Assembly: GCF_001984155.1 (NCBI RefSeq)
Contig: NZ_MTQO01000050.1
Span: forward strand, 248,001-312,000
Reading direction: 5' to 3'
Length of the DNA stretch: 64,000 bases
DNA from: Actinosynnema sp. ALI-1.44
GTDB taxonomy: Bacteria > Actinomycetota > Actinomycetes > Mycobacteriales > Pseudonocardiaceae
Each line of letters begins with the position of its first letter. Within the stretch, counting starts at the first letter, position 1. The notes beneath the pieces are model-generated. The model was given only the letters and a program-made list of their open reading frames with translations. It did no database searches and was not told the DNA's origin. Both the position numbers and the translations under genes were made by a program. Positions 1-12,233 of this stretch are shown piece by piece.

Positions 1-47
1 ACGCACGCGCCGAAGTGTGCCATGGACGGGCCTGGAAGGCTGGAGGC

Positions 48-737
48 ATGTTCACTCAGGACGGCTTCGGCGTACGGCTGGAATGGGGCATGGACGGCGT
101 GGAAGCGCTGGCCCCGCACTGCACGGTACTGGTCATCGTGGATGTGTTGAGCTTCACGACCTCGGTCGACCTGATCGTGGGGCAGGGCGCGCGACTGGCG
201 CTGCGGGCGCCGTCGGCGGAGTCGACCGGGCTGCGGCGTCCCAGCGATCTCAAGTCCGTCCAAGCGGGCACGGAGATCGCCTTCACCTCCCCCAACGGCG
301 GCAGGCTCTGCGAGCGGGCCGCTCAGCAGACCCGGGTGATGGCGGGGTGCCTGCGCAACGCCGCCGCGGTCGCGGACAAGGCGATCGACCTGGCCGACCG
401 CGGACCCATCGGTGTTGTCCCCGCCGGTGAGCAGTGGGGCGTGAACATGCACGAGCGGGGCAAGTCCGGCCCGTTGCGGGTGGCGTTGGAGGACTACGTC
501 GGGGCGGGCGCGATCGTGTCGGCGCTGCTGGCCGAGGGGTACAACCCGGCGTCGCCGGAGGCGGCGTTCGCCGCGACCTCGTACCGCACGGCCGAGCCGT
601 ACCTGGCGGAGCTGCTGGGCGGCTGCGGGTCCGGCCTGGAACTGGGCGACAAGGGCCTGTCGGAGGACATCGCGCTGGCGGGCCAGGTCAACGTCAGCAA
701 GGCCACGCCGACGTTGATCAACGGTGTGTTCCAGTGA
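48..737 (+). CDS. 2-phosphosulfolactate phosphatase (ComB)-like protein
   Basis: About 229 residues, close to the usual ComB length. The N-terminal FGVRLEWG, the VLVIVDVLSFTTSVD stretch and the SPNGG motif are typical of the ComB family, which removes phosphate from 2-phospho-3-sulfolactate in archaeal coenzyme M synthesis. Actinobacterial members have no proven substrate, so the name gives the fold and family only. I chose ATG 48 because GGAAGG lies 8 nt upstream and the conserved FGVRLEWG follows; a GTG at 15 is also in frame. The stop overlaps the start of the next gene as GTGA, so the two are probably translated together. Soluble, with no signal peptide or membrane segment. Confidence 0.75.
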   Translation: MFTQDGFGVRLEWGMDGVEALAPHCTVLVIVDVLSFTTSVDLIVGQGARLALRAPSAESTGLRRPSDLKSVQAGTEIAFTSPNGGRLCERAAQQTRVMAGCLRNAAAVADKAIDLADRGPIGVVPAGEQWGVNMHERGKSGPLRVALEDYVGAGAIVSALLAEGYNPASPEAAFAATSYRTAEPYLAELLGGCGSGLELGDKGLSEDIALAGQVNVSKATPTLINGVFQ

Positions 738-1388
738 TCGAGGTCGCCGACGGCGTCTACGCGATCCGGCACGAGGAACTGGACCTGACCACAGGTCTGG
801 TGGTCGGCGACGAGCAGTGCCTGGTGATCGACACCCCGGGCGACCACGTCCAAGGCGCCGCGCTGGCTGACAAGATCATGACTGTCACGGACAAGCCGTG
901 GCAGGTCGTGTACACGCACAACCACTTCGACCACTGGTACGGCACCGGCCCGTTCATGCCGTGCGAGGTGTGGGCGAACGAGAACTTCCGGTTCGATCCC
1001 GAGGAGCGCATGACCTGGGTTCAGCGCTACCTGGACGACGGCAAGCCCGGACTCGCCACCGCGATGGAGGAATCCGAACTCGTCACACCGACGAGGACCT
1101 TCACCGCCGAGGCCGAGATCGACCTGGGCGGCCGGAAGGTCGTACTCCGTCACTTCGGTCCCGCGCATTCGTTCTGCGACACCGTGATCGAGGTGCCGGA
1201 CACGCGGTCCGTCTTCGCGGGCGACCTGGTCGAGCACCCGCACTACATCGAGGACTCGTTCGGGGACGGCGACGTGACCCGGTGGCCCGCGGCGCTGGAA
1301 GCGTTGCTGGCACTGGATCCCGTCGTCGTGGTCCCCGGGCACGGCGACCCGGTCGACGCGGAGTTCGTCGCCGGGCAGCGTGAGGTCC

Positions 1389-1417
<29 letters not shown>
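734..1417 (+). CDS. metallo-beta-lactamase-fold hydrolase
   Basis: A 227-residue protein starting at GTG 734 inside the stop of the ComB-like gene (GTGA overlap). The metal-binding motif HNHFDH lies at residues 62-67, and later ligand motifs are visible ([20 protein letters not shown]), so the dinuclear zinc site looks complete. Members of this broad superfamily are glyoxalase II-like thioesterases, lactonases, sulfatases and others; the substrate cannot be read from sequence. Coupling to a ComB-like phosphatase suggests both act on the same organic acid or ester (inference). The 3' end overlaps the convergent aldehyde dehydrogenase by 29 nt. Confidence 0.85.
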
Positions 1418-2819
<1,402 letters not shown>

Positions 2820-2834
2820 GGGTCACTCCCTCAA

Positions 2835-2873
2835 GTCGGTGGTGCCGGAACGAGCACTACAGGCACCACCGAC
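2835..2873. promoter_or_regulatory. 12-bp inverted repeat upstream of aldehyde dehydrogenase
   Basis: GTCGGTGGTGCC (2835-2846) and its exact reverse complement (2862-2873) are separated by 15 nt. No T-run follows on either strand, so a simple intrinsic terminator is unlikely. The site sits just upstream of the aldehyde dehydrogenase start. Next to it, the 11-mer CGGGTAACTCA is repeated in tandem at 2884-2905. Either an operator or a weak terminator for the thioredoxin-fold gene is possible. Confidence 0.4.
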
Positions 2874-2902
2874 CTTAGAACGCCGGGTAACTCACGGGTA
2901 AC

Positions 2903-3532
2903 TCAGTTGAAGTTCAGCTCACCCGAGCGTGTGCGCTTGAGTTCGTAGAAGTCCGGGTAGCTCGCGAGCAGCCGGGCCCCGTCGAAGACGTCGAGCGCCT
3001 GCTGGCCACGCGGGATGCTGGTGAGCACCGGGCCGAAGAACGCGACACCGTCGATGTGGATCGTCGGCGTGCCCACGTCCATGCCCACCGGGTCCATGCC
3101 CTCGTGGTGGCTCTTGCGGAGCGCCTCGTCGTAGTCGGTCGAGGTGGCCGCCTCGGCGAGTTCCGCGGGCAGGCCGACGTCGGCGAGTGCCTCGGCGATG
3201 ACGGCGTCGTAGTCCTTGCGCCCCTCGTTGTGCAGGCGGGTGCCCAACGCGGTGTACAGGTCGCGCAGCACCTCTTCCCCCTTTGCCTGCGCGGCGGCGA
3301 TGGCGACACGCACGGGGCCCCACGCGTTGTCCAGCAGCTTGCGGTAGTCCGCGGGCAGGTCGCGGCCTTCGTTGAGGACCGAGAGGCTCATCACGCGGAA
3401 CCTCAGGTCGATCTTCCTGTGCTTCTCCACCTCGAGGATCCAGCGGGAGGAGATCCACGCGAACGGGCAGACCGGGTCGAAGTAGAAATCGACCTTGGCA
3501 GTTTGGTCTGTATTGGCGGTATCGGCGCTCAT
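2903..3532 (-). CDS. DsbA-family / mycothiol-dependent nitroreductase-like protein (Rv2466c type)
   Basis: About 209 residues with the thioredoxin-fold DsbA-like architecture of Rv2466c, an enzyme that uses mycothiol to reduce nitro-prodrugs. The active-site region reads FDPVCPFAW, so only the first Cys of the family's CPWC motif remains; the second is Ala. The conserved [11 protein letters not shown] and GTPTIHIDG blocks are present. I chose ATG 3532 (MSADTANTD) because it is close to the conserved KVDFYFDP; an in-frame upstream start exists at 3562. It is divergent from pepN, the same arrangement as Rv2466c-Rv2467. A second, more diverged copy lies at 41117-41692. Confidence 0.85.
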   Translation of the reverse strand: MSADTANTDQTAKVDFYFDPVCPFAWISSRWILEVEKHRKIDLRFRVMSLSVLNEGRDLPADYRKLLDNAWGPVRVAIAAAQAKGEEVLRDLYTALGTRLHNEGRKDYDAVIAEALADVGLPAELAEAATSTDYDEALRKSHHEGMDPVGMDVGTPTIHIDGVAFFGPVLTSIPRGQQALDVFDGARLLASYPDFYELKRTRSGELNFN

Positions 3533-3621
3533 GTCCTGCACAACCGGATCGGCCGTCAACATCTTCCCCGAAGGCGTGATTGGATACCGTTGTCAACTTC
3601 CAGTCGAACCTGAGGTGATCA

Positions 3622-6186
<2,565 letters not shown>

Positions 6187-6192
6187 CAAAAA

Positions 6193-6244
6193 CCCCTCGT
6201 GAGTGGGTGGTCCGGTTCTGACCGGACCACCCACTCACGAGGGG
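6193..6244. terminator. bidirectional intrinsic terminator between pepN and DUF5130 gene
   Basis: Two perfectly complementary 24-nt arms (6193-6216 and 6221-6244) with a 4-nt loop TCTG. Each side has an A/T-rich edge (GCAAAAA before, GGTTTTGC after), so the hairpin would stop transcription from both convergent genes. Confidence 0.9.
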
Positions 6245-6260
6245 TGAGCTGGGGTTTTGC

Positions 6261-6755
6261 TTACTGGGCGGGGGTGCCTGCCTGGTCGGCCAGCATGCGC
6301 AGGCCGCTGACCAGTCCACCGACCAGGTCGCCTTCCTTGAAGGACGCGACCAACGCCATCACGACCAGCTTCAGGCCGCGGTCGGGCAGGCGGCGGGAGG
6401 CTTCCTCACCGGTGACGATCTCGACCGCGCGCTGGCCCGGGGAGACCGCGATCAGCACGGAGTGGCTGACGTCGGCGCTGGTGGCGTGCAGGCGCTCGGC
6501 CTCCACCCTGGTGTCGCCGCCGGTGCCGAGCGGTCCCAGGTAGACGCTGAAGGCCAGCTTCGCCGCACGGGACGCCAGAGTCAGCGCCTCGTCCAAGCGG
6601 GACAGCTGGACCGGCGTGAACGGCAACGGGGGCGTGGCCTCCTCGTAGGCCCGCGCGATGGACAGGCGTCCGGTGTTCGTGACGACCGTGCCTTCCGGAA
6701 GCTGCGACTCGTCGATGACGGCCGGACCGGCCTTGACGACCTCACCAGCTGCCAC
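6261..6755 (-). CDS. DUF5130 family protein (Rv2468c-like)
   Basis: About 164 residues. The body (AGPAVIDESQLPEGTVV, LGPLGTGGDTRVEAERLH, HSVLIAVSPGQRAVEIVTGEE) matches the DUF5130 family of actinobacteria, which resembles the TPM domain; function unknown. I chose GTG 6755 because GGGGAGG stands 5 nt upstream; the frame stays open to 6911, but that extension is basic and low-complexity. The start region overlaps the end of ctaJ by 14 nt, so the two are likely translated from one mRNA. No membrane segment is obvious in this form. Confidence 0.75.
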   Translation of the reverse strand: MAAGEVVKAGPAVIDESQLPEGTVVTNTGRLSIARAYEEATPPLPFTPVQLSRLDEALTLASRAAKLAFSVYLGPLGTGGDTRVEAERLHATSADVSHSVLIAVSPGQRAVEIVTGEEASRRLPDRGLKLVVMALVASFKEGDLVGGLVSGLRMLADQAGTPAQ

Positions 6756-6996
6756 GGGCACCTCCCCAAGCGGTCCGCGCGTTCGGCGCGGAGTCAGCGT
6801 TGTCGTCACCGGCGTGCGCCGGCTGCGCCGTCCCCGCTGGGTTGGCGGTCCACCAGACAGGCGGGTAGTCCCAGTCCTGCCCTGGCCGGTACCTCGGGGT
6901 CTTTGCGGCACGCTCGCGCAGCGTCAGCAACGCCACGGCGCCGTAGATGGCCGCCGGGATCACTACGAAGACGAGAATTGTCTCGACCGGGCTCAC
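6742..6996 (-). CDS. ctaJ: aa3-type cytochrome oxidase small subunit CtaJ
   Basis: 84 residues: one N-terminal membrane helix (ETILVFVVIPAAIYGAVALL, residues 5-24), then RERAAKTPRYRPGQDWDYPPVWWTANP, the recognisable signature of the small membrane subunit found in the mycobacterial III2IV2 respiratory supercomplex. GTG start. It sits directly before the DUF5130 gene, as Rv2468A does before Rv2468c. The tail after residue 55 is variable. The family assignment is from memory of that signature. Confidence 0.7.
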   Translation of the reverse strand: MSPVETILVFVVIPAAIYGAVALLTLRERAAKTPRYRPGQDWDYPPVWWTANPAGTAQPAHAGDDNADSAPNARTAWGGARGSW

Positions 6997-7326
6997 CCGT
7001 CAAAGGTAACCGACACCCCTCCACTTGGGAGAGTTGGCCCCGGTGTCCGCCCCAGTGGGCGTGTCACTCAGTGGGAGGCGTTCCGACTCCGGACAGTCTT
7101 ATGTCCTGCGGCTTTGGTAACCCGTATGCGCCATGTGTCCCCCAACCGTGTCCCGCACCCGGCTGAGCGGGTAGCGGCGAACGGCCGTATCAATCCCAAA
7201 CCGAACGGTTGGACCTTCTTGACGGCTTGCGGGTTTTGTCGAACCCTCATAACTTTCACCTGTACGGACCTTGCGGACCCGCTCGAATCGCTACTTCTCA
7301 CGTTTGAGTCACGAGGAGGACCTGCC
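6997..7326. other. 330-bp gap between ctaJ and the GTRVT-repeat gene
   Basis: A divergent promoter region for ctaJ (leftward) and the repeat protein (rightward). A TTGACG hexamer occurs at 7219-7224, but no well-spaced -10 box follows it, so I call no promoter. The only convincing signal is the ribosome binding site GAGGAGG at 7313-7319, before ATG 7327. No gene, RNA structure or long repeat is seen here. Confidence 0.5.
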
Positions 7327-7806
7327 ATGGCCACGATGACGACCCCCGATCAGGCGACCGTCGACGCTCTGTTCGCTGCATTGTGTGATGGGTACGCCGA
7401 GGGAACCCGAGTCACGGCAGGCACCCGCGTCACTCGTGGCACTCGGGTCACTCGCGGAACGAGGGTGACGGCCGATGCGGAAGGTACCCGCGTAACTTGC
7501 GGAACCCGCGTCACCCGGGGCACTCGCGTCACGCGCGGCACGCGTGTCACGTCCGGTACACGCGTCACCCGTGAGGGCACCCGTGTGACGCGTGAAGGTA
7601 CCCGCGTCACCGCAGGTACCCGCGTCACCCGCGAAGGAACCCGAGTCACGGCCGGCACTCGCGTGACCCGTGAAGGAACTCGAGTCACTCGCGAGGGCAC
7701 TCGCGTGACCTGCGGAACGCGCGTCACCCGGGGCACTCGCGTCACGAGGGGCACCCGCGTCACCCGCGGGACTCGTGTCACCGCGGGTACTCGCGTCACC
7801 TCCTGA
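7327..7806 (+). CDS. GTRVT-repeat protein, 21 tandem units
   Basis: 159 residues with an excellent GAGGAGG ribosome site and ATG start. Residues 1-25 (MATMTTPDQATVDALFAALC...) form a likely helix. Everything after is 21 copies of GTRVT joined by one or two residues (A, R, C, S, RE; once ADAE). The period is mostly 6, sometimes 7. Codons differ freely at wobble positions between copies while the amino acids stay fixed, showing selection on the protein rather than a fresh DNA slippage product. The protein is strongly basic. A short-period beta-solenoid or fibre is plausible; a multi-core peptide precursor is less so, as no modifying enzyme is nearby. I know no family for it. Confidence 0.8.
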   Translation: MATMTTPDQATVDALFAALCDGYAEGTRVTAGTRVTRGTRVTRGTRVTADAEGTRVTCGTRVTRGTRVTRGTRVTSGTRVTREGTRVTREGTRVTAGTRVTREGTRVTAGTRVTREGTRVTREGTRVTCGTRVTRGTRVTRGTRVTRGTRVTAGTRVTS

Positions 7807-7824
7807 GCGTTCCGCCAGAGAGGG

Positions 7825-8604
7825 TCAGGCGGCGGGCTCGCCCAGGTAGGGCAGCCAGAGCGGGTCGGCGTCGGCCACCCCGGCGAGCAGGCGCCAGTGC
7901 GGCCCGCGAGGCGCCGCGGGCACGACCCTCAGCCGCCAGCCCAACTCGCTGAGCAGCTTGTCAGCCTTCTTGTGATTGCACTTCGCGCAACTGGCCACAC
8001 AGTTCTGCCACGTGTGGGGACCCCCACGGCTGCGCGGCACGACGTGATCTATAGTTTCCGCCCGACCGCCGCAGTAAGCGCATCTGTAGCGGTCTCGGTG
8101 CATCAGACCGGCACGGGTCAACGGCACGCGCCCGCGGTAGGGCACGCGCACGTAGTTGCTCAGCCTGATCACCGACGGGATCTCCACACCGGACGTGGCG
8201 GAATGCATCACGATTCCGGTCGGATCGCCGTGCACGACCTCAGCCTTGCCACAGACCACGAGCACGACTGCCCGCCGCAACGGCAACGCGGTGAGCGGCT
8301 CGAACGTGGCATTGAGTAACAGGACCCTGCGCCTGCCCCACGGCGCTACCGGCGCCGATATGGGTTCCGGGAGCGCAGGCGGCCCCGTCGATACGGTCGA
8401 CGCCGAACGCTGGTCCGCAGCTGGCAGTTGCGGGTGCAGCGCTGTCAGCGACGCGTTCACGGTGCCGGTTGCACCATGTTTCGCGCCGCTGATCGGAGTC
8501 GGTTTTCGGTCGAGCACGCGACCACCTCCACCGGGGTGCAGGCCATAGTCGACCACAAACCACACCCCTCGCGCACGTGTGTTGGCATACGTGTCACGTC
8601 CCAA
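7825..8604 (-). CDS. HNH endonuclease domain protein (Rv2469c-like)
   Basis: The C-terminal half holds a classic HNH nuclease: CAYCGGRAETIDHVVPRSRGG followed by CASCKCNHKK-like zinc cysteines (actual text CVASCAKCNHKKADK). Before it is the RRVLLLNATFEPLTALP block common to this actinobacterial family. The first ~85 residues are low-complexity and the true start is uncertain; a GTG nearer the RRRVLLLN block could be used. Probably a DNA-cutting or nicking enzyme with no known partner; it is a fixed member of the syntenic block rather than an obvious mobile gene. Convergent with the GTRVT-repeat gene, 18 nt apart. Confidence 0.85.
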   Translation of the reverse strand: MGRDTYANTRARGVWFVVDYGLHPGGGGRVLDRKPTPISGAKHGATGTVNASLTALHPQLPAADQRSASTVSTGPPALPEPISAPVAPWGRRRVLLLNATFEPLTALPLRRAVVLVVCGKAEVVHGDPTGIVMHSATSGVEIPSVIRLSNYVRVPYRGRVPLTRAGLMHRDRYRCAYCGGRAETIDHVVPRSRGGPHTWQNCVASCAKCNHKKADKLLSELGWRLRVVPAAPRGPHWRLLAGVADADPLWLPYLGEPAA

Positions 8605-8654
8605 CTCGTCAAAACCCCCGTGAACGGGTGCTGAACGCCCGCGTTCTAATGGTC

Positions 8655-8846
8655 ACGAACTCCCGTTCGCAACCACTAGTGGTCACGAACGGAAGTCTGT
8701 CGGGGGTCTCGACGGCCCAGCTTCCCGCTGGACGCACCGGCCAAAGGCGCCGGTACAACCCCGGTACCGGCCCCTTCGTCCGGCACGCCCAGCGAAAACC
8801 TGGATCCGCCGAATACCCCCAACGAACTCCCGTTCGCAACCACTAG
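8655..8846. repeat. 25-bp direct repeat pair with partial palindrome
   Basis: An identical 25-mer, beginning ACGAACTCCCGTTCGCAACC and ending ACTAG, occurs at 8655-8679 and 8822-8846. The first copy also forms the left half of an imperfect 32-bp palindrome centred on CCACTAGTGG (8664-8695). It lies in the 282-bp divergent gap between the HNH and mscS genes, so it could be a regulatory site or a small dispersed element. Confidence 0.6.
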
Positions 8847-8886
8847 CCTGGCGCAAGCCCCAGTCCCCCACCGCAAGATCGGATCG

Positions 8887-9852
8887 ATGAATCCCCTAGG
8901 TCTCGAGCCCCCCGCCTGCGTGAAAGAGGACGGAACACTGTGCAAGGCGGTGTTCCAGATGACCGACAACACCTGGGTGGCGGGGGCGGTGCACTGGCTG
9001 GCCAACGCCCCGTTGCGGATCCTCATCATCCTGGTGGTGGCGTTCGCCATCCGGTTCATGGCGCGGCGCACCATCGACCGGCTCGCCAAGGGCGCGAGCA
9101 ACGGCAAGACCCCCCGGCTGCTGCGGCCGCTCAAGGAGCGGGCCCCGCAGGCTGTCGGCGCGCTGGTGTCCGAGCGGCGCCAGCAGCGCGCGCAGACCAT
9201 CGGCTCGGTGATGAAGTCGCTGGTCTCGTTCCTGGTCTACGGCCTGGCGTTCATCCTGATCCTCGGCGAGATCGGGATCGACCTCGGGCCGATCATCGCC
9301 TCGGCCGGGATCGTCGGTGTCGCGATCGGTTTCGGCGCGCAGAACCTGGTCAAGGACTTCCTGTCCGGCGTGTTCATGATGCTGGAGGACCAGTACGGCG
9401 TCGGTGACATCGTCGACGTGGGCCCCGCGACGGGAACCATCGAGTCCGTCGGGCTGCGGGTGACCACGTTGCGCGACGTGAACGGCACGGTCTGGTACGT
9501 GCGCAACGGCGAGATCCTGCGGGTCGGCAACTCCAGCCAGGGCTTCGCGGTCGCCGTGGTGGACATCCCGCTGGCCTACAGCGCGGACATCGAGGCCGCG
9601 ACGGACGTGATCCAGCGCATCATGACCGCCGAGGTCGCGGTCGAACCGGTGTCCGACGACGTGCTGGAACCACCGGAGCTGCTGGGTGTGGACAAAATCA
9701 CACCGGAGAGCATCACCGTGCGGCTGACGGTCAAGGTCCGCGCCGGTCGGCAGTGGGCCGTGCAGCGTGCCCTGCGCGCGCGGATCATCCCGGCGCTGGA
9801 GGAAGCGGGCATCGAACCGCCCCTCGGCCGCCTCTACGGCCAGCCGAAGTAG
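8887..9852 (+). CDS. MscS-family mechanosensitive ion channel
   Basis: 321 residues, the size of small MscS channels that open under membrane tension to release solutes during osmotic downshock. Three hydrophobic segments are seen: about 36-56, 113-135 and the pore-lining helix at about 139-160 ([33 protein letters not shown]), rich in Gly/Ala as expected. It is followed by the beta domain ([28 protein letters not shown]). ATG start; glbO follows 12 nt later, suggesting co-transcription. Integral membrane protein. Confidence 0.92.
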   Translation: [321 protein letters not shown]

Positions 9853-9864
9853 GACAATGGTGAC

Positions 9865-10248
9865 GTGACCCAGGCGCAGAGTTTCTACCAGGCCGTCGGT
9901 GGCGAGGAGACGTTCCACCGGATCGTCGCGAGGTTCTACGCCGAGGTGGCCAAGGACGAGATCCTCCGGCCGATGTACCCGGAGGAGGACCTCGGACCGG
10001 CCGAGGAGCGGCTGCGGCTGTTCCTGATGCAGTACTGGGGCGGTCCGCACACGTACTCCGACAACCGCGGTCACCCGCGGTTGCGGATGCGGCACCAGCC
10101 GTTCCAGATCGGGCCGATCCAGCGGGACGCATGGTTGCGGTGCATGCGGATCGCGGTCGACGAAGCGGGACTGTCCGAGGAACACCGGACGCAGTTGTGG
10201 GGCTACCTCGAGATGGCGGCGAACAGTCTGCTCAACAGCTGGGTCTGA
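9865..10248 (+). CDS. glbO: group II truncated haemoglobin GlbO
   Basis: 127 residues, a full-length trHbO. The haem-binding residues of the M. tuberculosis GlbO family are visible: proximal His77 (RMRHQPF), Trp90 at G8 (RDAWLRCM) and Tyr38 near CD1. The protein binds O2 tightly and is thought to help oxygen or redox handling near the membrane. GTG start at 9865. It lies between mscS and aglA, and the glbO-aglA pair matches Rv2470-Rv2471. Confidence 0.95.
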   Translation: MTQAQSFYQAVGGEETFHRIVARFYAEVAKDEILRPMYPEEDLGPAEERLRLFLMQYWGGPHTYSDNRGHPRLRMRHQPFQIGPIQRDAWLRCMRIAVDEAGLSEEHRTQLWGYLEMAANSLLNSWV

Positions 10249-10299
10249 GTGATCTTGGGCGAACAGTTAGCTGTTTTCCAGCCGAACCAGCCCCTGACA

Positions 10300-11871
10300 A
10301 TGGCAGGATTACCCACCGTGCCAACACACGCCGACGGACCCTGGTGGCAGAACGCGGTTTTCTACCAGGTGTACGTCAGATCGTTCGCCGACTCCGACGG
10401 CGACGGGGTCGGTGACCTCGACGGGATCCGGTCCCGGCTGGGCTACCTGGAACTGCTCGGCGTCGACGCGCTGTGGCTGACGCCGTTCTACACCTCCCCG
10501 ATGGCGGACCACGGGTACGACGTGGCCGACCCGCGCGACGTGGACCCGGTCTTCGGTGATCTGGAGAAGTTCGACCTGCTGGTGGCGGAAGCGCACGAGC
10601 GCGGCATCCGGGTGACGATCGACCTGGTGCCCAACCACACCAGCGACCAGCACCCGTGGTTCGCCGCCGCGGTGCAGGCCGGACCGGGTTCGCCGGAGCG
10701 CGAGCGGTACTGGTTCCGGCAGGGGTCGTACCCGCCGAACAACTGGACGAGCGTCTTCGGCGGGCCCGCGTGGACCCAGTTGCCGGACGGCGACTGGTAC
10801 CTGCACCTGTTCGCGCCCGAACAGCCGGACCTGAACTGGGCGAACCCCGACGTGGCCGCCGACCTCGAACGGACACTGCGGTTCTGGCTCGACCGGGGCG
10901 TCGACGGGTTCCGCATCGACGTGGCGCACGGCATGGCCAAGCCCGACTCGTTGCCGGACATGGATCCGGCTGTCGCGGCGCAGGGTGCCGGACTCCTGCA
11001 CGACAACGCGGTCGACCCGAGGTTCGACAACGACGGCGTGCACGAGGTGCACCGGATGATCCGCAAGGTGCTCGACAGCTACCCGGACACCATGGCGGTC
11101 GGCGAGATCTGGGTGAAGGGCGACGACCGGTTCGCCCGTTACGTCCGCCCGGACGAACTGCACCTGGGGTTCAACTTCCGGCTCGTGGACGCGGACTTCG
11201 ACGCCGACGCGGTCCGCACGGCCATCGACGGCTCCCTGCGCGCGGCCGGCGAGAGCACGCCGACGTGGACGCTGTCCAACCATGACGTCGTACGGCACGT
11301 CACTCGATACGGTGACGGAGAACTCGGGTTGCGCCGCGCACGGGCGATGACGTTGGTCGAGCTCGCCCTGCCGGGGTCCGTGTACCTGTACAACGGCGAA
11401 GAACTGGGCCTGGCCACTGTCGAACTGCCCGAGTGGGCGTTGCAGGACCCGATCTGGGAACGGTCGGGGCACACGCAGCGCGGCCGCGACGGCAGCCGGA
11501 TTCCCGTTCCGTGGGAAGGAACCGAGCCGCCGTACGGGTTCTCCACGACCGCCGACACCTGGCTGCCGATGCCGTTGGAGTGGGCGCCGCTGACGGTCGA
11601 GGCCCAACTGGAGGACGAGGACTCCACGCTGTCGCTGTACCGGCACGGCATCGAGATCCGCAAGACGCACGAGGCGTTCACCGGGACCGAGATCGAGTGG
11701 TACGGCGCTCCCGCCGGGTGTTTCGCGTTCCGCCGCAAGGGTGGCGGGCTGATCTGCGCGTTGAACACCTCGCCCGCGCCTGTCCCGGTCCCGCCGGGTG
11801 AGGTGCTGCTGGCCAGCCTGCCGCTCGTGGACGGCCAACTGCCCCCGGACGCGGCCGTCTGGCTCGTCTGA
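10300..11871 (+). CDS. aglA: alpha-glucosidase, GH13 family
   Basis: About 523 residues. GH13 TIM-barrel catalytic residues are all present: nucleophile Asp207 (GFRID), acid/base Glu269 (AVGEIW) and Asp329 (LSNHD). The start of the barrel, WWQNAVFYQVYVRSFADSDGDGVGDLDGI, is typical of oligo-1,6-glucosidases/alpha-glucosidases, which release glucose from small alpha-glucans. I chose ATG 10300; GTG 10318 is an alternative and the frame is open from 10249. No signal peptide, so it acts on internal sugars. Confidence 0.93.
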   Translation: MAGLPTVPTHADGPWWQNAVFYQVYVRSFADSDGDGVGDLDGIRSRLGYLELLGVDALWLTPFYTSPMADHGYDVADPRDVDPVFGDLEKFDLLVAEAHERGIRVTIDLVPNHTSDQHPWFAAAVQAGPGSPERERYWFRQGSYPPNNWTSVFGGPAWTQLPDGDWYLHLFAPEQPDLNWANPDVAADLERTLRFWLDRGVDGFRIDVAHGMAKPDSLPDMDPAVAAQGAGLLHDNAVDPRFDNDGVHEVHRMIRKVLDSYPDTMAVGEIWVKGDDRFARYVRPDELHLGFNFRLVDADFDADAVRTAIDGSLRAAGESTPTWTLSNHDVVRHVTRYGDGELGLRRARAMTLVELALPGSVYLYNGEELGLATVELPEWALQDPIWERSGHTQRGRDGSRIPVPWEGTEPPYGFSTTADTWLPMPLEWAPLTVEAQLEDEDSTLSLYRHGIEIRKTHEAFTGTEIEWYGAPAGCFAFRRKGGGLICALNTSPAPVPVPPGEVLLASLPLVDGQLPPDAAVWLV

Positions 11872-11878
11872 GGGCCTG

Positions 11879-12163
11879 TCAGGATCCGCCGCTGAAGTCG
11901 CCGCCCATGTCGGTGGCTCCCGTGTCGCCTGAGTCGTCGGTCAAGGCGTCGTAGACGTACAGGCCCGCCGCGAGCGTCGCCGCACCGCGCAGTCCGTCAC
12001 CGAGCCGGGTGTGCTTGAGCTGCTGGACGCCCCGCTGGTCGTGTGCCGGGTCGTGGGCGCGGGGTTCCGGCCACGGCTCCGGGTCGGGGAAGGTCTCCGC
12101 GAGCCACTGTCCCGCCGGATCGGGCTCGTCGGGCTTCTTCTCGGCATCTGGTTTCTCGGGCAT
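11879..12163 (-). CDS. hypothetical small acidic protein with C-terminal hydrophobic patch
   Basis: 94 residues. The first half is Pro/Glu/Asp-rich (PEKPDAEKKPDEPDPAG). The second half has a moderately hydrophobic segment LRGAATLAAGLYVYDAL (about 58-74) and ends in a Gly/Asp tail. No family recognised. It ends 7 nt from the convergent aglA gene. Coding bias and a clean frame support it as real; function unknown. Confidence 0.5.
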   Translation of the reverse strand: MPEKPDAEKKPDEPDPAGQWLAETFPDPEPWPEPRAHDPAHDQRGVQQLKHTRLGDGLRGAATLAAGLYVYDALTDDSGDTGATDMGGDFSGGS

Positions 12164-12233
12164 GGCACCAGCATGCCCTGCCGACCGGGCGATTGCTCCT
12201 TACGAGTGTCGAACGAACCTGATCAGGCAATTT

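Noticed and set aside
7350-7799. Minus-strand frame repeating VTRVP
   Set aside because: Mirror of the GTRVT repeat; it has no ribosome site, whereas the plus-strand gene has a strong one.
7390-7806. CRISPR-like array
   Set aside because: Units are 15-21 bp, contiguous, without spacers, and keep the reading frame.
9156-9200. Protein-level similarity to a second GGDEF or sensor near mscS
   Set aside because: The region is the ordinary MscS linker between membrane helices; no such motif present.
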